Positions 50,989 through 60,678 of a stretch of DNA of 64,000 nt are shown here, in pieces. The DNA is from UBA3839 sp963627995. Lineage in GTDB: Bacteria; Bacteroidota; Bacteroidia; Bacteroidales; Bacteroidaceae. The notes beneath the pieces were generated by a model. The model worked only from the letters and a program-made list of their open reading frames with translations, did not search any database and was not told the DNA's origin. Position numbers and translations under genes: made by a program. Location of the stretch: contig CAVGCV010000011.1 of NCBI GenBank assembly GCA_963627995.1, positions 1 through 64,000 on the forward strand, written 5' to 3'. Each line of letters starts with the position of its first letter. Positions within the stretch are counted from its first letter, which is position 1.

Positions 50989-52044
50989 TTACTTGCCGAA
51001 AGCCCTCAAAAGGCGCGTTTTTTCTTTCTTCGTGATTTGGACGACGGAGCCGTGGCGGGGGGTGAAGTTCCCTTTTGTCGGGGTGTCTTGCACGTAGGTG
51101 AAGTTCCTCAGATCGGTGGACTTGCAGAACTGGTAGTAGCCGTTGGCGTAGCAGTCGTACATCAGTATCCACTCCGTGGCGTCCTTCTTGTGCCGCTTGA
51201 TGAGCGGAAACACGCTGCTGCCCTCAACGGGGTACTGACCCTCCTTCTGCAGGTGCCTCCACTCCACCGCCCAGGGACCGTGGAGCGAGCGGCTGGTGGC
51301 GCGCATCACGCCTTGGCGCGTCTTGAAGTTCCCCCTGGGGTTGGTGACCGAACGCCCCTCGTCCTTGAAGAAGAGCACGTACTCGCGGTTCACGCCGTCG
51401 TAGACCATGTCGCCGTCGATGCTGGCCGTGCCGAAGTCGAAGAGGAGCTGCGGCTCGGTGATGTCGGTGAAGTCCTCGTTGGCATAGGAGTAGTAGAGCT
51501 TGAAGTAGGGCTGCTTGAAGTTCGGGTCGCTGGTCGGGTATTCCCAGTCGTGGCGGCCTATGCTGTAATAAACCATGTACTTCTTCTCCACCGGGTCCCA
51601 GATGGTCTGCGGCGCCCACACGGCGTGCAGGTTGTCGCGGTCGAAGCCCTCCAGGCCGGGGAAGCGGGTGGGGAAGTCGATGGCCGTGTGCTGCCAGTGG
51701 ACGAGGTCGGTGGACTTCATCAGGATGAGGCCGTCGTTGCTCTGCCAGCCAAGCGACGAGCGCATGTCGGTGAGCACCATGTAGAACGTCTTCCCGTCCT
51801 GCCCGCGCAGGATGTGCGGGTCGCGGATGCTCTTGGTGAGCGCGATGGTGTCCGACGCGACGACGGGCTGCCCGTCCTTCAGCGGGGTGTAGTTGAAGCC
51901 GTCGTCGCTCAGTGCGAACCTTATCTGCTCGCCCTCGGGCGAGTTGTCGGAGAAGAACACGAAGAGGTACGAGTCCGTCTTCTGGGCCTGTGCCGGCGCC
52001 TGTGCCAGCGTCAGGAGGCAGAGCGCGAATAACAGTTTTTTCAT
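50989..52044 (-). CDS. Secreted GH43-like glycosidase
   Basis: The 351-residue product has a signal peptide (MKKLLFALCLLTLAQAPAQA) and the five-bladed-propeller pattern of GH43-type enzymes: 'SIRDPHILRGQDG' with a candidate catalytic Asp (D75), 'WAPQTIWDPVEKKYMVYYS' near 143, and 'PVEGSSVFPLIKR' with a candidate acid Glu (E274). Such enzymes release arabinose or xylose from plant glycans. The exact substrate is not readable. It has its own promoter and is not next to other glycan genes. Confidence 0.85.
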   Translation of the reverse strand: MKKLLFALCLLTLAQAPAQAQKTDSYLFVFFSDNSPEGEQIRFALSDDGFNYTPLKDGQPVVASDTIALTKSIRDPHILRGQDGKTFYMVLTDMRSSLGWQSNDGLILMKSTDLVHWQHTAIDFPTRFPGLEGFDRDNLHAVWAPQTIWDPVEKKYMVYYSIGRHDWEYPTSDPNFKQPYFKLYYSYANEDFTDITEPQLLFDFGTASIDGDMVYDGVNREYVLFFKDEGRSVTNPRGNFKTRQGVMRATSRSLHGPWAVEWRHLQKEGQYPVEGSSVFPLIKRHKKDATEWILMYDCYANGYYQFCKSTDLRNFTYVQDTPTKGNFTPRHGSVVQITKKEKTRLLRAFGK

Positions 52045-52076
52045 GGTGTCGTGGTTTCCTGGTGAGTGAACGGATG

Positions 52077-52084
52077 CAAAGATA
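52077..52084 (-). promoter_or_regulatory. -7 box for the GH43-like gene
   Basis: The minus strand reads TATCTTTG, 33 bp upstream of the start codon. Confidence 0.65.
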
Positions 52085-52153
52085 CGTGCTTTCGGCGGAA
52101 CCCCGTGCAGCTTCGGCGCGCATTCTTCGCTTCGTGGCGGCCGAAAAGGCGGC

Positions 52154-52189
52154 AGAAAAGGGAAGCCCGGCCTTGCGGCGGGCCTCCCT
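52154..52189 (-). terminator. Leftward hairpin after gyrB
   Basis: AGGGAAGCCCG (52159-52169) pairs with CGGGCCTCCCT (52179-52189) with one mismatch, and a short T-run follows on the minus strand. Confidence 0.6.
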
Positions 52190-52237
52190 CCCGGTCGTCG
52201 CGGACGCGCGGCGGCTTGAGCGCCGCGCGGCGCGTGG

Positions 52238-54223
<1,986 letters not shown>

Positions 54224-54242
54224 TGTTTTGGCTTTAACGTCA

Positions 54243-54250
54243 CAAAGGTA
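54243..54250 (-). promoter_or_regulatory. -7 box for gyrB
   Basis: The minus strand reads TACCTTTG, 20 bp upstream of the gyrB start. Confidence 0.7.
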
Positions 54251-54334
54251 GTGAAAAATACGGAAACGCGGAAAAGTTCCCGCCGTTAAATTGCAGCCCG
54301 GGGCGGACGCGCCGTGGCGGCGGGCGCTCCACCG

Positions 54335-54368
54335 AAAAGCCGCGCCTCCGGCAGCGGAGACGCGGCTT
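54335..54368 (-). terminator. Leftward terminator after rpsT
   Basis: AAGCCGCG pairs with CGCGGCTT and an inner CTCCG/CGGAG stem extends the hairpin; four T residues follow on the minus strand. Confidence 0.75.
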
Positions 54369-54402
54369 GTGCAAGCTATGGCTTTGGTTTTTTCTGTGCT
54401 GG

Positions 54403-54657
54403 CTACGACAGCTTCGCGATGTACTTCGCTGCGCCCGACTTCAGGTTCGCCGCCTTCTTCCAGTGGATGATGTTGCGCTTCGCGAGCTTGTCCAGCTTCT
54501 TCTGGAGCATCGGGAACTGTGCCTCCGCCTCCGCCTTGTCCGTCGTGGCGCGGAACTTGCGGAGCGCCGTGCGCATGCTCTTGGCGTAGTAGCGGTTGCG
54601 GAGTCTGCGCTTCTCGTTCTGGCGGATGCGCTTGAGGGCTGATTTGTGGTTTGCCAT
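54403..54657 (-). CDS. rpsT: Ribosomal protein S20
   Basis: The 84-residue basic product begins MANHKSALKRIRQNEKRRLR, with 'NRYYAKSMRTALRKFRATTD' next, the S20 signature. It binds 16S rRNA in the small subunit. The gene lies about 90 bp downstream of tRNA-Glu on the same strand and no separate TAnnTTTG box is visible between them, so they may share a transcript. Confidence 0.95.
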   Translation of the reverse strand: MANHKSALKRIRQNEKRRLRNRYYAKSMRTALRKFRATTDKAEAEAQFPMLQKKLDKLAKRNIIHWKKAANLKSGAAKYIAKLS

Positions 54658-54746
54658 TTTTCTTTTCCTGTTTTTTTGTGATTGCTGTTCGCGGGAGTCC
54701 GATGTGGTATGGCTTTCGACCTCGCACCCATCTCCCGCCGTTCTCG

Positions 54747-54818
54747 TAGCCCATAGCAGAGTCGAACTGCTCTTTAGAGAATGAAAATCTCTCGTCCTAA
54801 CCGATAGACGAATGGGCC
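54747..54818 (-). tRNA. tRNA-Glu (anticodon TTC)
   Basis: The minus strand folds into a full cloverleaf. The acceptor GGCCCAT/ATGGGCT has one G-U pair, the D-stem is GTC/GAC, the anticodon stem AGAGA/TCTCT has loop TTTTCAT, and the T-arm AGCAG/CTGCT has loop TTCGACT. Anticodon TTC reads Glu codons. CCA is not encoded. Confidence 0.95.
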
Positions 54819-54870
54819 GGCCCGTGGCGTTGAGCCAAGCGAAACGCGCCTTGCGCGCATTTTGCGGTTG

Positions 54871-54900
54871 CAAAGGTACGCACTTTCCGCAGAACGGCAA
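54871..54900 (-). promoter_or_regulatory. Promoter of tRNA-Glu (and probably rpsT)
   Basis: On the minus strand TACCTTTG (54871-54878) is preceded, 19 nt upstream, by TTG (54898-54900). It lies about 53 bp before the mature tRNA 5' end. Confidence 0.7.
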
Positions 54901-55069
54901 GCGTTTCCGCGTTTTTTCTTCGGAAGACGCCGCTTTTTCTTCGGGAGATGCCGCGTTTTTGCGCTTCCCGGGCGCGGATGCTTCCGCCTCGTGGCCGTTT
55001 CCGCGCGCGGCGGGCGCCCTGCGGCTGTGCGCCGTTCCGGGGAGGACGCCGCGCAGCCCGCTTCGCGGC

Positions 55070-55187
55070 GTCGCGGAGCGGTGGAAATTCCAAGTACTTG
55101 GAAAAAAATTTCCAAGTACTTGGACGAAAATTTCCAAGTACTTGGAAATATTTTCCCTCCGCGGAGCGCCTGCCGGCGCGCTGCGGA
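55070..55187. repeat. 22-nt-phased palindrome array, copy 7 (variant palindrome)
   Basis: Three copies of CCAAGTACTTGG (55090-55101, 55112-55123, 55134-55145) have centres 22 nt apart. In the same phase lie GTCGCGGA (55070), TCCGCGGA (55158) and GCTGCGGA (55180), so all six centres are 22 nt apart. The standard boxes thus flank a block in which the palindrome has been replaced. It lies in the 787-bp divergent gap between tRNA-Glu and the acyl-CoA synthetase gene. The stretches 54901-55069 and 55188-55320 show no gene I can support. Confidence 0.9.
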
Positions 55188-55333
55188 GGGCGGTTGGGGC
55201 GGGCGCGCAGTCCGGGCGAGGGCGGCGCGCGCGGCGCGGATTCACCCCGCCGGCCGGCGGGGGTGGCGCGGCGCGTTTCCGGCGGGGATTGTCCCTTATG
55301 CGCTCCGGCGTGTCCTGTTTGGGCTTTAACGAA

Positions 55334-55390
55334 TTTTTGCTTGCACAAGCAAAAAATGGCTGTGCATACTTTTCGCGAAAATGATGCACA
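55334..55390. other. Cluster of dyad symmetries upstream of the acyl-CoA synthetase operon
   Basis: A 22-nt palindrome (55334-55355; arms TTTTTGCTTG/CAAGCAAAAA) is followed by a second dyad (TGTGCAT 55361-55367 with ATGCACA 55384-55390) enclosing the palindrome TTTTCGCGAAAA (55370-55381). They lie 70-126 bp upstream of the -7 box and look like regulator-binding sites, though they could be RNA hairpins. Confidence 0.6.
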
Positions 55391-55459
55391 CTCGCCGAAA
55401 GTGTGAGTAAATTGTTGAATTTTAACGAATTTTTCTTAGGCGGTGGGGATTATTCATTG

Positions 55460-55467
55460 TAATTTTG
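55460..55467 (+). promoter_or_regulatory. -7 box for the acyl-CoA synthetase operon
   Basis: TAATTTTG matches TAnnTTTG, 139 bp before the start codon, leaving a leader of about 130 nt with no structure I recognise. Confidence 0.55.
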
Positions 55468-55605
55468 AACCGTGAAAGAGGGGAAAAACATCGGAGTGTG
55501 CAATTTTGGCGTGCCCGGCCCTCGCGGATGAGGCGCCGCGTCGCGCGGCCCGCCGCTCCTTTCCTTTCATATATATAAATTGGTATCAACATTAGAAAGT
55601 TTTCA

Positions 55606-57261
55606 ATGGTAGAACGTTTTTTGAAGCAGAGCACCTTCACGTCGATGGAGGATTACAAGAAGAACCTGGAGTATGTGATTCCCGAGGATTTTAACTTCGC
55701 CTACGACGTGATGGACGCTTGGGCCGAGGAGGCCCCGGACAAGCTGGCGCTGCTTTGGACCAACGACAGGGGCGAGGAGCGGCGGTTCACGTTCGGCGAC
55801 ATGAAGCGCGAGAGCGACAGGGTGGCCGCCTACTTCCAGGGCCTCGGCATCGGCAAGGGCGACATGGTGATGCTGATCCTCAAGCGCCGCTACCAGTTCT
55901 GGACGAGCATCATCGCCCTCCACAAGATTGGCGCGGTGGCCATCCCCGCCACGTTCCTGCTCACGTCGAAGGACATCGTCTACCGCTGCGAGAACGCCTC
56001 CATCAAGGCCATCGTCTGCTGCGGCGACGAGGAAATCCTGGAGCACGTGTCGGGCGCGGCGCCCAAGTGCCCCACGCTGCGCCACCTCATCAGCATCGGC
56101 CCGGAGGTGCCCGAGGGCTGGGACGACTTCGAGGCGGGCGTGGCGCGCGCCGGCGCGTTCCGCCGGCCGGCGCACCTGAACAAGGCCACCGACTACTCCA
56201 TCATGTACTTCACGAGCGGCACGAGCGGCGAGCCGAAGATGGTCATCCACGACTACACCTATGCCGTCGGCCACCTCTCGACGGCGGCCTTCTGGCACAA
56301 CCTCACGCCCGACAGCCTGCACCTCACCGTGGCCGACACGGGGTGGGGCAAGGCCGTGTGGGGCAAGCTCTACGGGCAGTGGATTGTGGGCGCGGCCGTG
56401 TTCGTCTACGACCACGAGAAGTTCACCCCGGCCGACATCCTGCGCAAGGTGGAGCAGTACCGCGTCACCTCGTTCTGCGCGCCGCCCACGATTTACCGCT
56501 TCATGATCCGCGAGGACTTGTCGAAGTTCGACCTCTCCTCGCTCAAGTACTGCACGACGGCGGGCGAGGCGCTCAACGGCGCCGTGTACGAGAAGTTCTA
56601 CGAGGCGACGGGCATCCGCCTGATGGAGGGGTTCGGGCAGACGGAGACGACGCTCACGCTGGGCACCTACCCGTGGATCAAGCCCAAGCCCGGCTCGATG
56701 GGCATCCCGAACCCGCAGTACGACATCGAGCTGGTGAAGCGCGACGGCACGCCGGCCGCGCAGGGCGAGATAGGGCAGATTGCCATCCGCACCGACCGCC
56801 GCAAGCAGATAGGGCTGTTCTGCTGCTACTACCGCAACCCGGAGCTGACCGCGCAGACGTGGCACGACGGGCTCTACTACACGGGCGACCTCGCCTACTA
56901 CGACGAGGACGGCTACTACTGGTTCGTGGGCCGCGCCGACGACGTCATCAAGAGCAGCGGCTACCGCATCGGCCCGTTCGAGGTGGAGAGCGCGCTGATG
57001 ACCCACCCGGCCGTGGTGGAGTGCGCCATCACGGGCGTGCCGGACGACATCCGCGGCGAGATTGTGAAGGCCACCGTCGTGCTGGGCAGGGAGTGGAAGG
57101 ACAAGGCGGGCGAGGAGCTGGTGAAGGAGCTCCAGGCGCACGTGAAGCGCGAGACCGCCCCCTACAAGTACCCCCGCGTCATCGAGTTCGTCGAGGAGCT
57201 CCCGAAAACCATCAGCGGCAAGATACGCCGCGTGGAGATTCGCGAGAACGACCGCAAGTAG
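55606..57261 (+). CDS. Acyl-CoA synthetase (AMP-forming, acetate/medium-chain type)
   Basis: The 551-residue product belongs to the ANL adenylating superfamily. The P-loop-like A3 motif is 'YFTSGTSGEPKMV' near 200, A5 is 'EGFGQTETT' near 344, 'YYTGDLAYYDEDGYYWFVGR' is A7/A8 near 425, and PKTISGKIRR near 535 has the A10 lysine. It activates a carboxylic acid to its acyl-CoA with ATP. The next genes encode a 2-oxoacid:ferredoxin oxidoreductase that also makes or uses acyl-CoA, so the substrate may be a branched or aryl short-chain acid. That link is inferred from the operon. Confidence 0.9.
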   Translation: MVERFLKQSTFTSMEDYKKNLEYVIPEDFNFAYDVMDAWAEEAPDKLALLWTNDRGEERRFTFGDMKRESDRVAAYFQGLGIGKGDMVMLILKRRYQFWTSIIALHKIGAVAIPATFLLTSKDIVYRCENASIKAIVCCGDEEILEHVSGAAPKCPTLRHLISIGPEVPEGWDDFEAGVARAGAFRRPAHLNKATDYSIMYFTSGTSGEPKMVIHDYTYAVGHLSTAAFWHNLTPDSLHLTVADTGWGKAVWGKLYGQWIVGAAVFVYDHEKFTPADILRKVEQYRVTSFCAPPTIYRFMIREDLSKFDLSSLKYCTTAGEALNGAVYEKFYEATGIRLMEGFGQTETTLTLGTYPWIKPKPGSMGIPNPQYDIELVKRDGTPAAQGEIGQIAIRTDRRKQIGLFCCYYRNPELTAQTWHDGLYYTGDLAYYDEDGYYWFVGRADDVIKSSGYRIGPFEVESALMTHPAVVECAITGVPDDIRGEIVKATVVLGREWKDKAGEELVKELQAHVKRETAPYKYPRVIEFVEELPKTISGKIRRVEIRENDRK

Positions 57262-57380
57262 CCCCCCGCCGGGCGGCCGGCGTAGCCCGCGCGGCGCGGA
57301 ATCCCTGATTTTTTCTGAGTACAGGCAAGTCCCCCCCTCCGGAGGGGACAGGGATGCCCAACGCTCTTCCCGGGACACGT

Positions 57381-57617
57381 ATGGACAGCTTGTCGACTGA
57401 AATAGAACGCCTTGGCGAGCGGATTGCTGCCGCTCCCGGCGACGCCGCCCTCTACGTGGAGCGGGGGAAGCTCTACTGGAGGAAGCAGGACGTGCCGCGC
57501 TGCATGGCCGACTACGACGCGGCCGTCCGCCTCGACCCGCAGAGCGAGGCGCGGCAGTTGAAGACAATGGTGCGCGACATCCTTGCCTTCTACCATAAGG
57601 ACATGTACAACCCATAA
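57381..57617 (+). CDS. Small TPR-type protein of the oxidoreductase operon
   Basis: The 78-residue product looks like two short tetratricopeptide helices: 'LGERIAAAPGDAALYVERGK' and 'CMADYDAAVRLDPQSEARQL'. There is no catalytic motif. It sits 120 bp after the synthetase gene and 16 bp before the ferredoxin subunit. Its role is unknown; it may help assemble the complex. An in-frame ATG at 57354 would add nine residues. Confidence 0.75.
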   Translation: MDSLSTEIERLGERIAAAPGDAALYVERGKLYWRKQDVPRCMADYDAAVRLDPQSEARQLKTMVRDILAFYHKDMYNP

Positions 57618-57633
57618 AAACAAGCATGAAGCA

Positions 57634-57900
57634 ATGTCGAAAGTGAGAGGCGCCATCGTCGTTGACATCGAGCGGTGCAAAGGCTGCGGCCTCTGCGCGG
57701 TGGCCTGCCCGCTGGGGCTCGTGTCCCTGTCGGAGGCGGTGAACCACAAGGGCTACGAGTACGCCCGCCTGGCGGACGGCGGCGCGGCCCGGTGCACGGG
57801 CTGCGCGTCGTGCGCCGTGGTCTGCCCCGACGCCTGCGTCACTGTTTATCGAAAGAAGGAGGAAAACCAATGGACAGACAACAAGACGTGTTGCTGCTGA
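57634..57900 (+). CDS. Ferredoxin-like delta subunit of a 2-oxoacid:ferredoxin oxidoreductase
   Basis: The 88-residue product has two 4Fe-4S motifs, CKGCGLCAVACP (near 15) and CTGCASCAVVCP (near 51), as in the delta subunits of four-subunit 2-oxoacid oxidoreductases. It passes electrons from the thiamine site to ferredoxin. Its end overlaps the alpha-subunit gene by 31 bp. Confidence 0.9.
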   Translation: MSKVRGAIVVDIERCKGCGLCAVACPLGLVSLSEAVNHKGYEYARLADGGAARCTGCASCAVVCPDACVTVYRKKEENQWTDNKTCCC

Positions 57901-58958
57901 AAGGCAACGAGGCGATAGCCAAGGCGGCCTGCCGCTACGGGTACGACGGCTTCTTCGGCTATCCCATCACGCCGCAGAGCGAGATACTGGAGACGCTCGC
58001 CGCCGACAAGCCGTGGGAGACGACCGGCATGGCGGTGCTCCAGGCGGAGAGCGAGGTGGCGTCCATCAACATGGTCTATGCGGCGGGCGCGAGCGGCAAG
58101 TGCGCGATGACCTCGTCGTCGAGCCCGGGCGTGGCGCTCATGCAGGAGGGCATCTCCTACATGGCCGCCTGCGAGATTCCGGGGCTCGTCGTGAGCGTCG
58201 GGCGCGGCGGCCCGGGGCTGGGCACCATCCAGCCGGGGCAGGCCGACTACGTGCAGGCGGTGTACGGCGGCGGCAACGGCGACTACCACTGCATCGTGCT
58301 CGCCCCCGACAGCGTGCAGGAGATGGCCGACTTCATGGGGCTGGCCAAGGAGCTGATGTTCCGCTGGCGGATGCCCCTCGTCATCCTCTCCGACGGGATG
58401 GTCGGGCAGATGATGGAGCAGGTGGTGCTGCCGCCGTTCCAGCCGCGGCGCACCGACGAGGAAATCCGCCGCCAGTGCCCCTGGGCCGTGAACGGGCTGG
58501 GGCTGCGCGGGCGGAAACACAACGTGATGACCTCGCTGGAGCTGGACACCGCCGCGATGGAGGAGCGCAACCGCCGCATGACGCGGAAGTACCGCTCGAT
58601 AGAGGCGCAGGAAGTCCGCTTCGAGGCGTACGGGACGGAGGACGCCGACTACGTGTTCGTGGCCTACGGCTGCTGCGCGCGCATCGCCATGAGCGCGGCC
58701 AACAGGCTGCGCGCCGAGGGCGCGCGGGTGGGACTGCTGCGCCCCGTCACGCTGTGGCCCTTCCCCGCGCAGGAGCTCGGCGGGCTGGCAGGGCGGTGCA
58801 GGGCCATGCTCGTGGTCGAGGCTTCGGAGGGGCAGATGGTGAAGGATGTCCGCGCCGCCGTCGAGGGCCGCTGCCCCGTGCGTTTCTTCGGACGCTCGGG
58901 CGGCATGATTCCCTCGCCCGACGAGGTGTATGACGAAATGAAAGGACTTATCGCATGA
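57870..58958 (+). CDS. vorB: 2-oxoacid:ferredoxin oxidoreductase alpha subunit (VorB-like)
   Basis: The 362-residue product begins MDRQQDVLLLKGNEAIAKAA. It has 'GYPITPQSEILETLA' near 30 and 'SSSSPGVALMQEGISYMA' near 80, the pyrimidine-binding-type fold of the alpha chain, and 'GRGGPGLGTIQPGQADY' near 112. The C-terminal domain has 'VVEASEGQMVKDVRAAV' near 315. It resembles the subunit named VorB in anaerobes, which oxidises branched-chain 2-oxoacids to acyl-CoA. A 2-oxoglutarate substrate (KorA) is the main alternative. Confidence 0.88.
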   Translation: MDRQQDVLLLKGNEAIAKAACRYGYDGFFGYPITPQSEILETLAADKPWETTGMAVLQAESEVASINMVYAAGASGKCAMTSSSSPGVALMQEGISYMAACEIPGLVVSVGRGGPGLGTIQPGQADYVQAVYGGGNGDYHCIVLAPDSVQEMADFMGLAKELMFRWRMPLVILSDGMVGQMMEQVVLPPFQPRRTDEEIRRQCPWAVNGLGLRGRKHNVMTSLELDTAAMEERNRRMTRKYRSIEAQEVRFEAYGTEDADYVFVAYGCCARIAMSAANRLRAEGARVGLLRPVTLWPFPAQELGGLAGRCRAMLVVEASEGQMVKDVRAAVEGRCPVRFFGRSGGMIPSPDEVYDEMKGLIA

Positions 58959-59746
58959 GACAGGACATTGTATCAGCAGAGAACCGGGTGTACGGCAAGC
59001 CGCGCCTGATGAACGACACGCCCATGCACTACTGCCCGGGGTGCAGCCACGGCGTGGTGCACAAGCTCGTGGCGGAGGTCATCGACGAGATGGGCGTGGA
59101 GGAACGAACCATCGGCATCTGCCCCGTGGGCTGCGCCGTGTTTGCCTACCGCTACCTCGACATCGACTGGGTGGAGGCGGCGCACGGCCGCGCGCCGGCC
59201 TGCGCGTCGGCGCTCAGCCGCCTGTGGCCCGGCCACCTTGTGTTCACGTACCAGGGCGACGGCGACTTGGCGTGCATCGGCACGAACGAGACCATCCACG
59301 CGCTGAACCGTGGCGAGAACATCGCCGTCATCTTCATCAACAACGCCATCTACGGCATGACGGGCGGGCAGATGGCCCCCACCACGCTCATGGGGATGAG
59401 GACGGCGACCTGCCCCTACGGCCGCCAGGCCGACCTCCACGGCTTTCCGCTTCACATCACCGACATCGCGGCGACGCTGGAGGGCACCTGCTACGTCACG
59501 CGCCAGGCCGTGGACACGGCGGCGCACATCCGCGCGGCGAAGCGGGCCGTCCGCGCGGCGTTCGAGAACGCGCTCGCCAAGCGCGGGGCCAGCCTCGTCG
59601 AAATCGTCTCCACCTGCGCCAGCGGATGGAAGAAAAGCCCGGCGCAGGCCAACCGGTGGATGCAGGAGCACATGTTCCCCTACTATCCGCTCGGCGACCT
59701 GAAGACCTCGCGCCAACCATTAACGCCAATCACCAACAACCAATAG
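58955..59746 (+). CDS. 2-oxoacid:ferredoxin oxidoreductase beta subunit (thiamine pyrophosphate-binding)
   Basis: The 263-residue product has 'MHYCPGCSHGVVHKLVAEVI' near 25, and the TPP-binding motif 'YQGDGDLACIGTNETIHALN' with 'INNAIYGMTGGQMAPTT' (about 93-145). It carries the active-site thiamine. Its start overlaps the alpha-subunit stop by 4 bp. With the neighbours it forms the usual delta-alpha-beta-gamma complex. Confidence 0.92.
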   Translation: MRQDIVSAENRVYGKPRLMNDTPMHYCPGCSHGVVHKLVAEVIDEMGVEERTIGICPVGCAVFAYRYLDIDWVEAAHGRAPACASALSRLWPGHLVFTYQGDGDLACIGTNETIHALNRGENIAVIFINNAIYGMTGGQMAPTTLMGMRTATCPYGRQADLHGFPLHITDIAATLEGTCYVTRQAVDTAAHIRAAKRAVRAAFENALAKRGASLVEIVSTCASGWKKSPAQANRWMQEHMFPYYPLGDLKTSRQPLTPITNNQ

Positions 59747-59750
59747 ACCT

Positions 59751-60308
59751 ATGACTGAATCCATCATCATATCGGGCTTCGGCGGCCAGGGCGTGCTGTC
59801 CATGGGGAAGATTCTCGCCTACGCCGGCATCATGGAGAACAAGCAGGTGAGCTGGATGCCCGCCTACGGCCCCGAGCAGCGGGGCGGCACGGCCAACGTG
59901 ACGGTCATTGTGAGCGACGAGCCCATCTGCTCGCCCATCGTCAGCGAATACGACACCGCCATCGTCCTTAACGAGCCCTCGCTCGAGAAGTTCGAGCCGG
60001 CCGTGAAGCCGGGCGGCACCATCATCTACGACTCCTACGGCATCATCGCTCCGCCCTCGCGCAGCGATGTCCGCGTCTACCGGACGGACGCCATGGAGGC
60101 GGCGGCCAGGATGCAGAACGCCAAGGTGTTCAACATGCTCGTGCTGGGCGGCCTGCTCCGCGTGCGCCGCATCGCGACGGTCGACGACGTGGTGCGCGGG
60201 CTGCACAAGGCCTTGCCCGAACGCCACCACCGGCTGATTCCCATGAACGAGGAGGCCATCCGCCGGGGCATGGACATCATCGAGGAGGTCGGGGCGGCCG
60301 CATCCTGA
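59751..60308 (+). CDS. 2-oxoacid:ferredoxin oxidoreductase gamma subunit
   Basis: The 185-residue product begins MTESIIISGFGGQGVLSMGK and has 'WMPAYGPEQRGGTANVTVIV' near 36, the gamma-subunit signature. It completes the enzyme and probably binds CoA. It starts 4 bp after the beta subunit and is followed by a strong terminator, so the operon ends here. Confidence 0.92.
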   Translation: MTESIIISGFGGQGVLSMGKILAYAGIMENKQVSWMPAYGPEQRGGTANVTVIVSDEPICSPIVSEYDTAIVLNEPSLEKFEPAVKPGGTIIYDSYGIIAPPSRSDVRVYRTDAMEAAARMQNAKVFNMLVLGGLLRVRRIATVDDVVRGLHKALPERHHRLIPMNEEAIRRGMDIIEEVGAAAS

Positions 60309-60372
60309 CCTCGCCGGGGCGGGCCCGTGTGCTCCGGTTCATCGACAGCAACTTTATTCTCTCTTTTTTTGG

Positions 60373-60418
60373 GTAGTGCCGGGGCAGCAGGCGTGCTGTC
60401 CGACGGCACTACTTTTTT
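60373..60418 (+). terminator. Intrinsic terminator of the oxidoreductase operon
   Basis: GTAGTGCC (60373-60380) pairs with GGCACTAC (60405-60412), with an inner CAGCA/TGCTG stem and a six-T run. It lies in a 370-bp gap before susC, the only gap over 300 bp without a 22-nt array. The remainder of that gap, 60419-60581, is AT-richer and holds no gene I can support. Confidence 0.85.
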
Positions 60419-60581
60419 GTCGCCGCCGCGGCTTCTTCGCCTTGCCGACGGCGCATTCCGCAGGGATGGCGAGCGGCTGCACCCGTTTTCAAATTGCGCT
60501 GGCATTTGTTTCTGAATCGGGCTTTTTGACAGAAAAACACGTATTTTAATGTGTTTTTGTTCTTTTCTTGGCAAAATGTGA

Positions 60582-60589
60582 TATCTTTG
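60582..60589 (+). promoter_or_regulatory. -7 box for the susC gene
   Basis: TATCTTTG matches TAnnTTTG, with a T-rich region upstream, 90 bp before the start codon. Confidence 0.65.
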
Positions 60590-60678
60590 CAGTCGGAAGA
60601 CAAGAGGTTTGCACCCTATTTGGCATTTTGTCACGAGAGAAAACAACCAAGGACACCCCACGCGTGTCCTCCTGTTAA

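Noticed and set aside
57331..57351. GTCCCC/GGGGAC hairpin after the acyl-CoA synthetase as an operon terminator
   Set aside because: The stem is short and no T-run follows; the downstream genes lack a TAnnTTTG box, so read-through is more likely.
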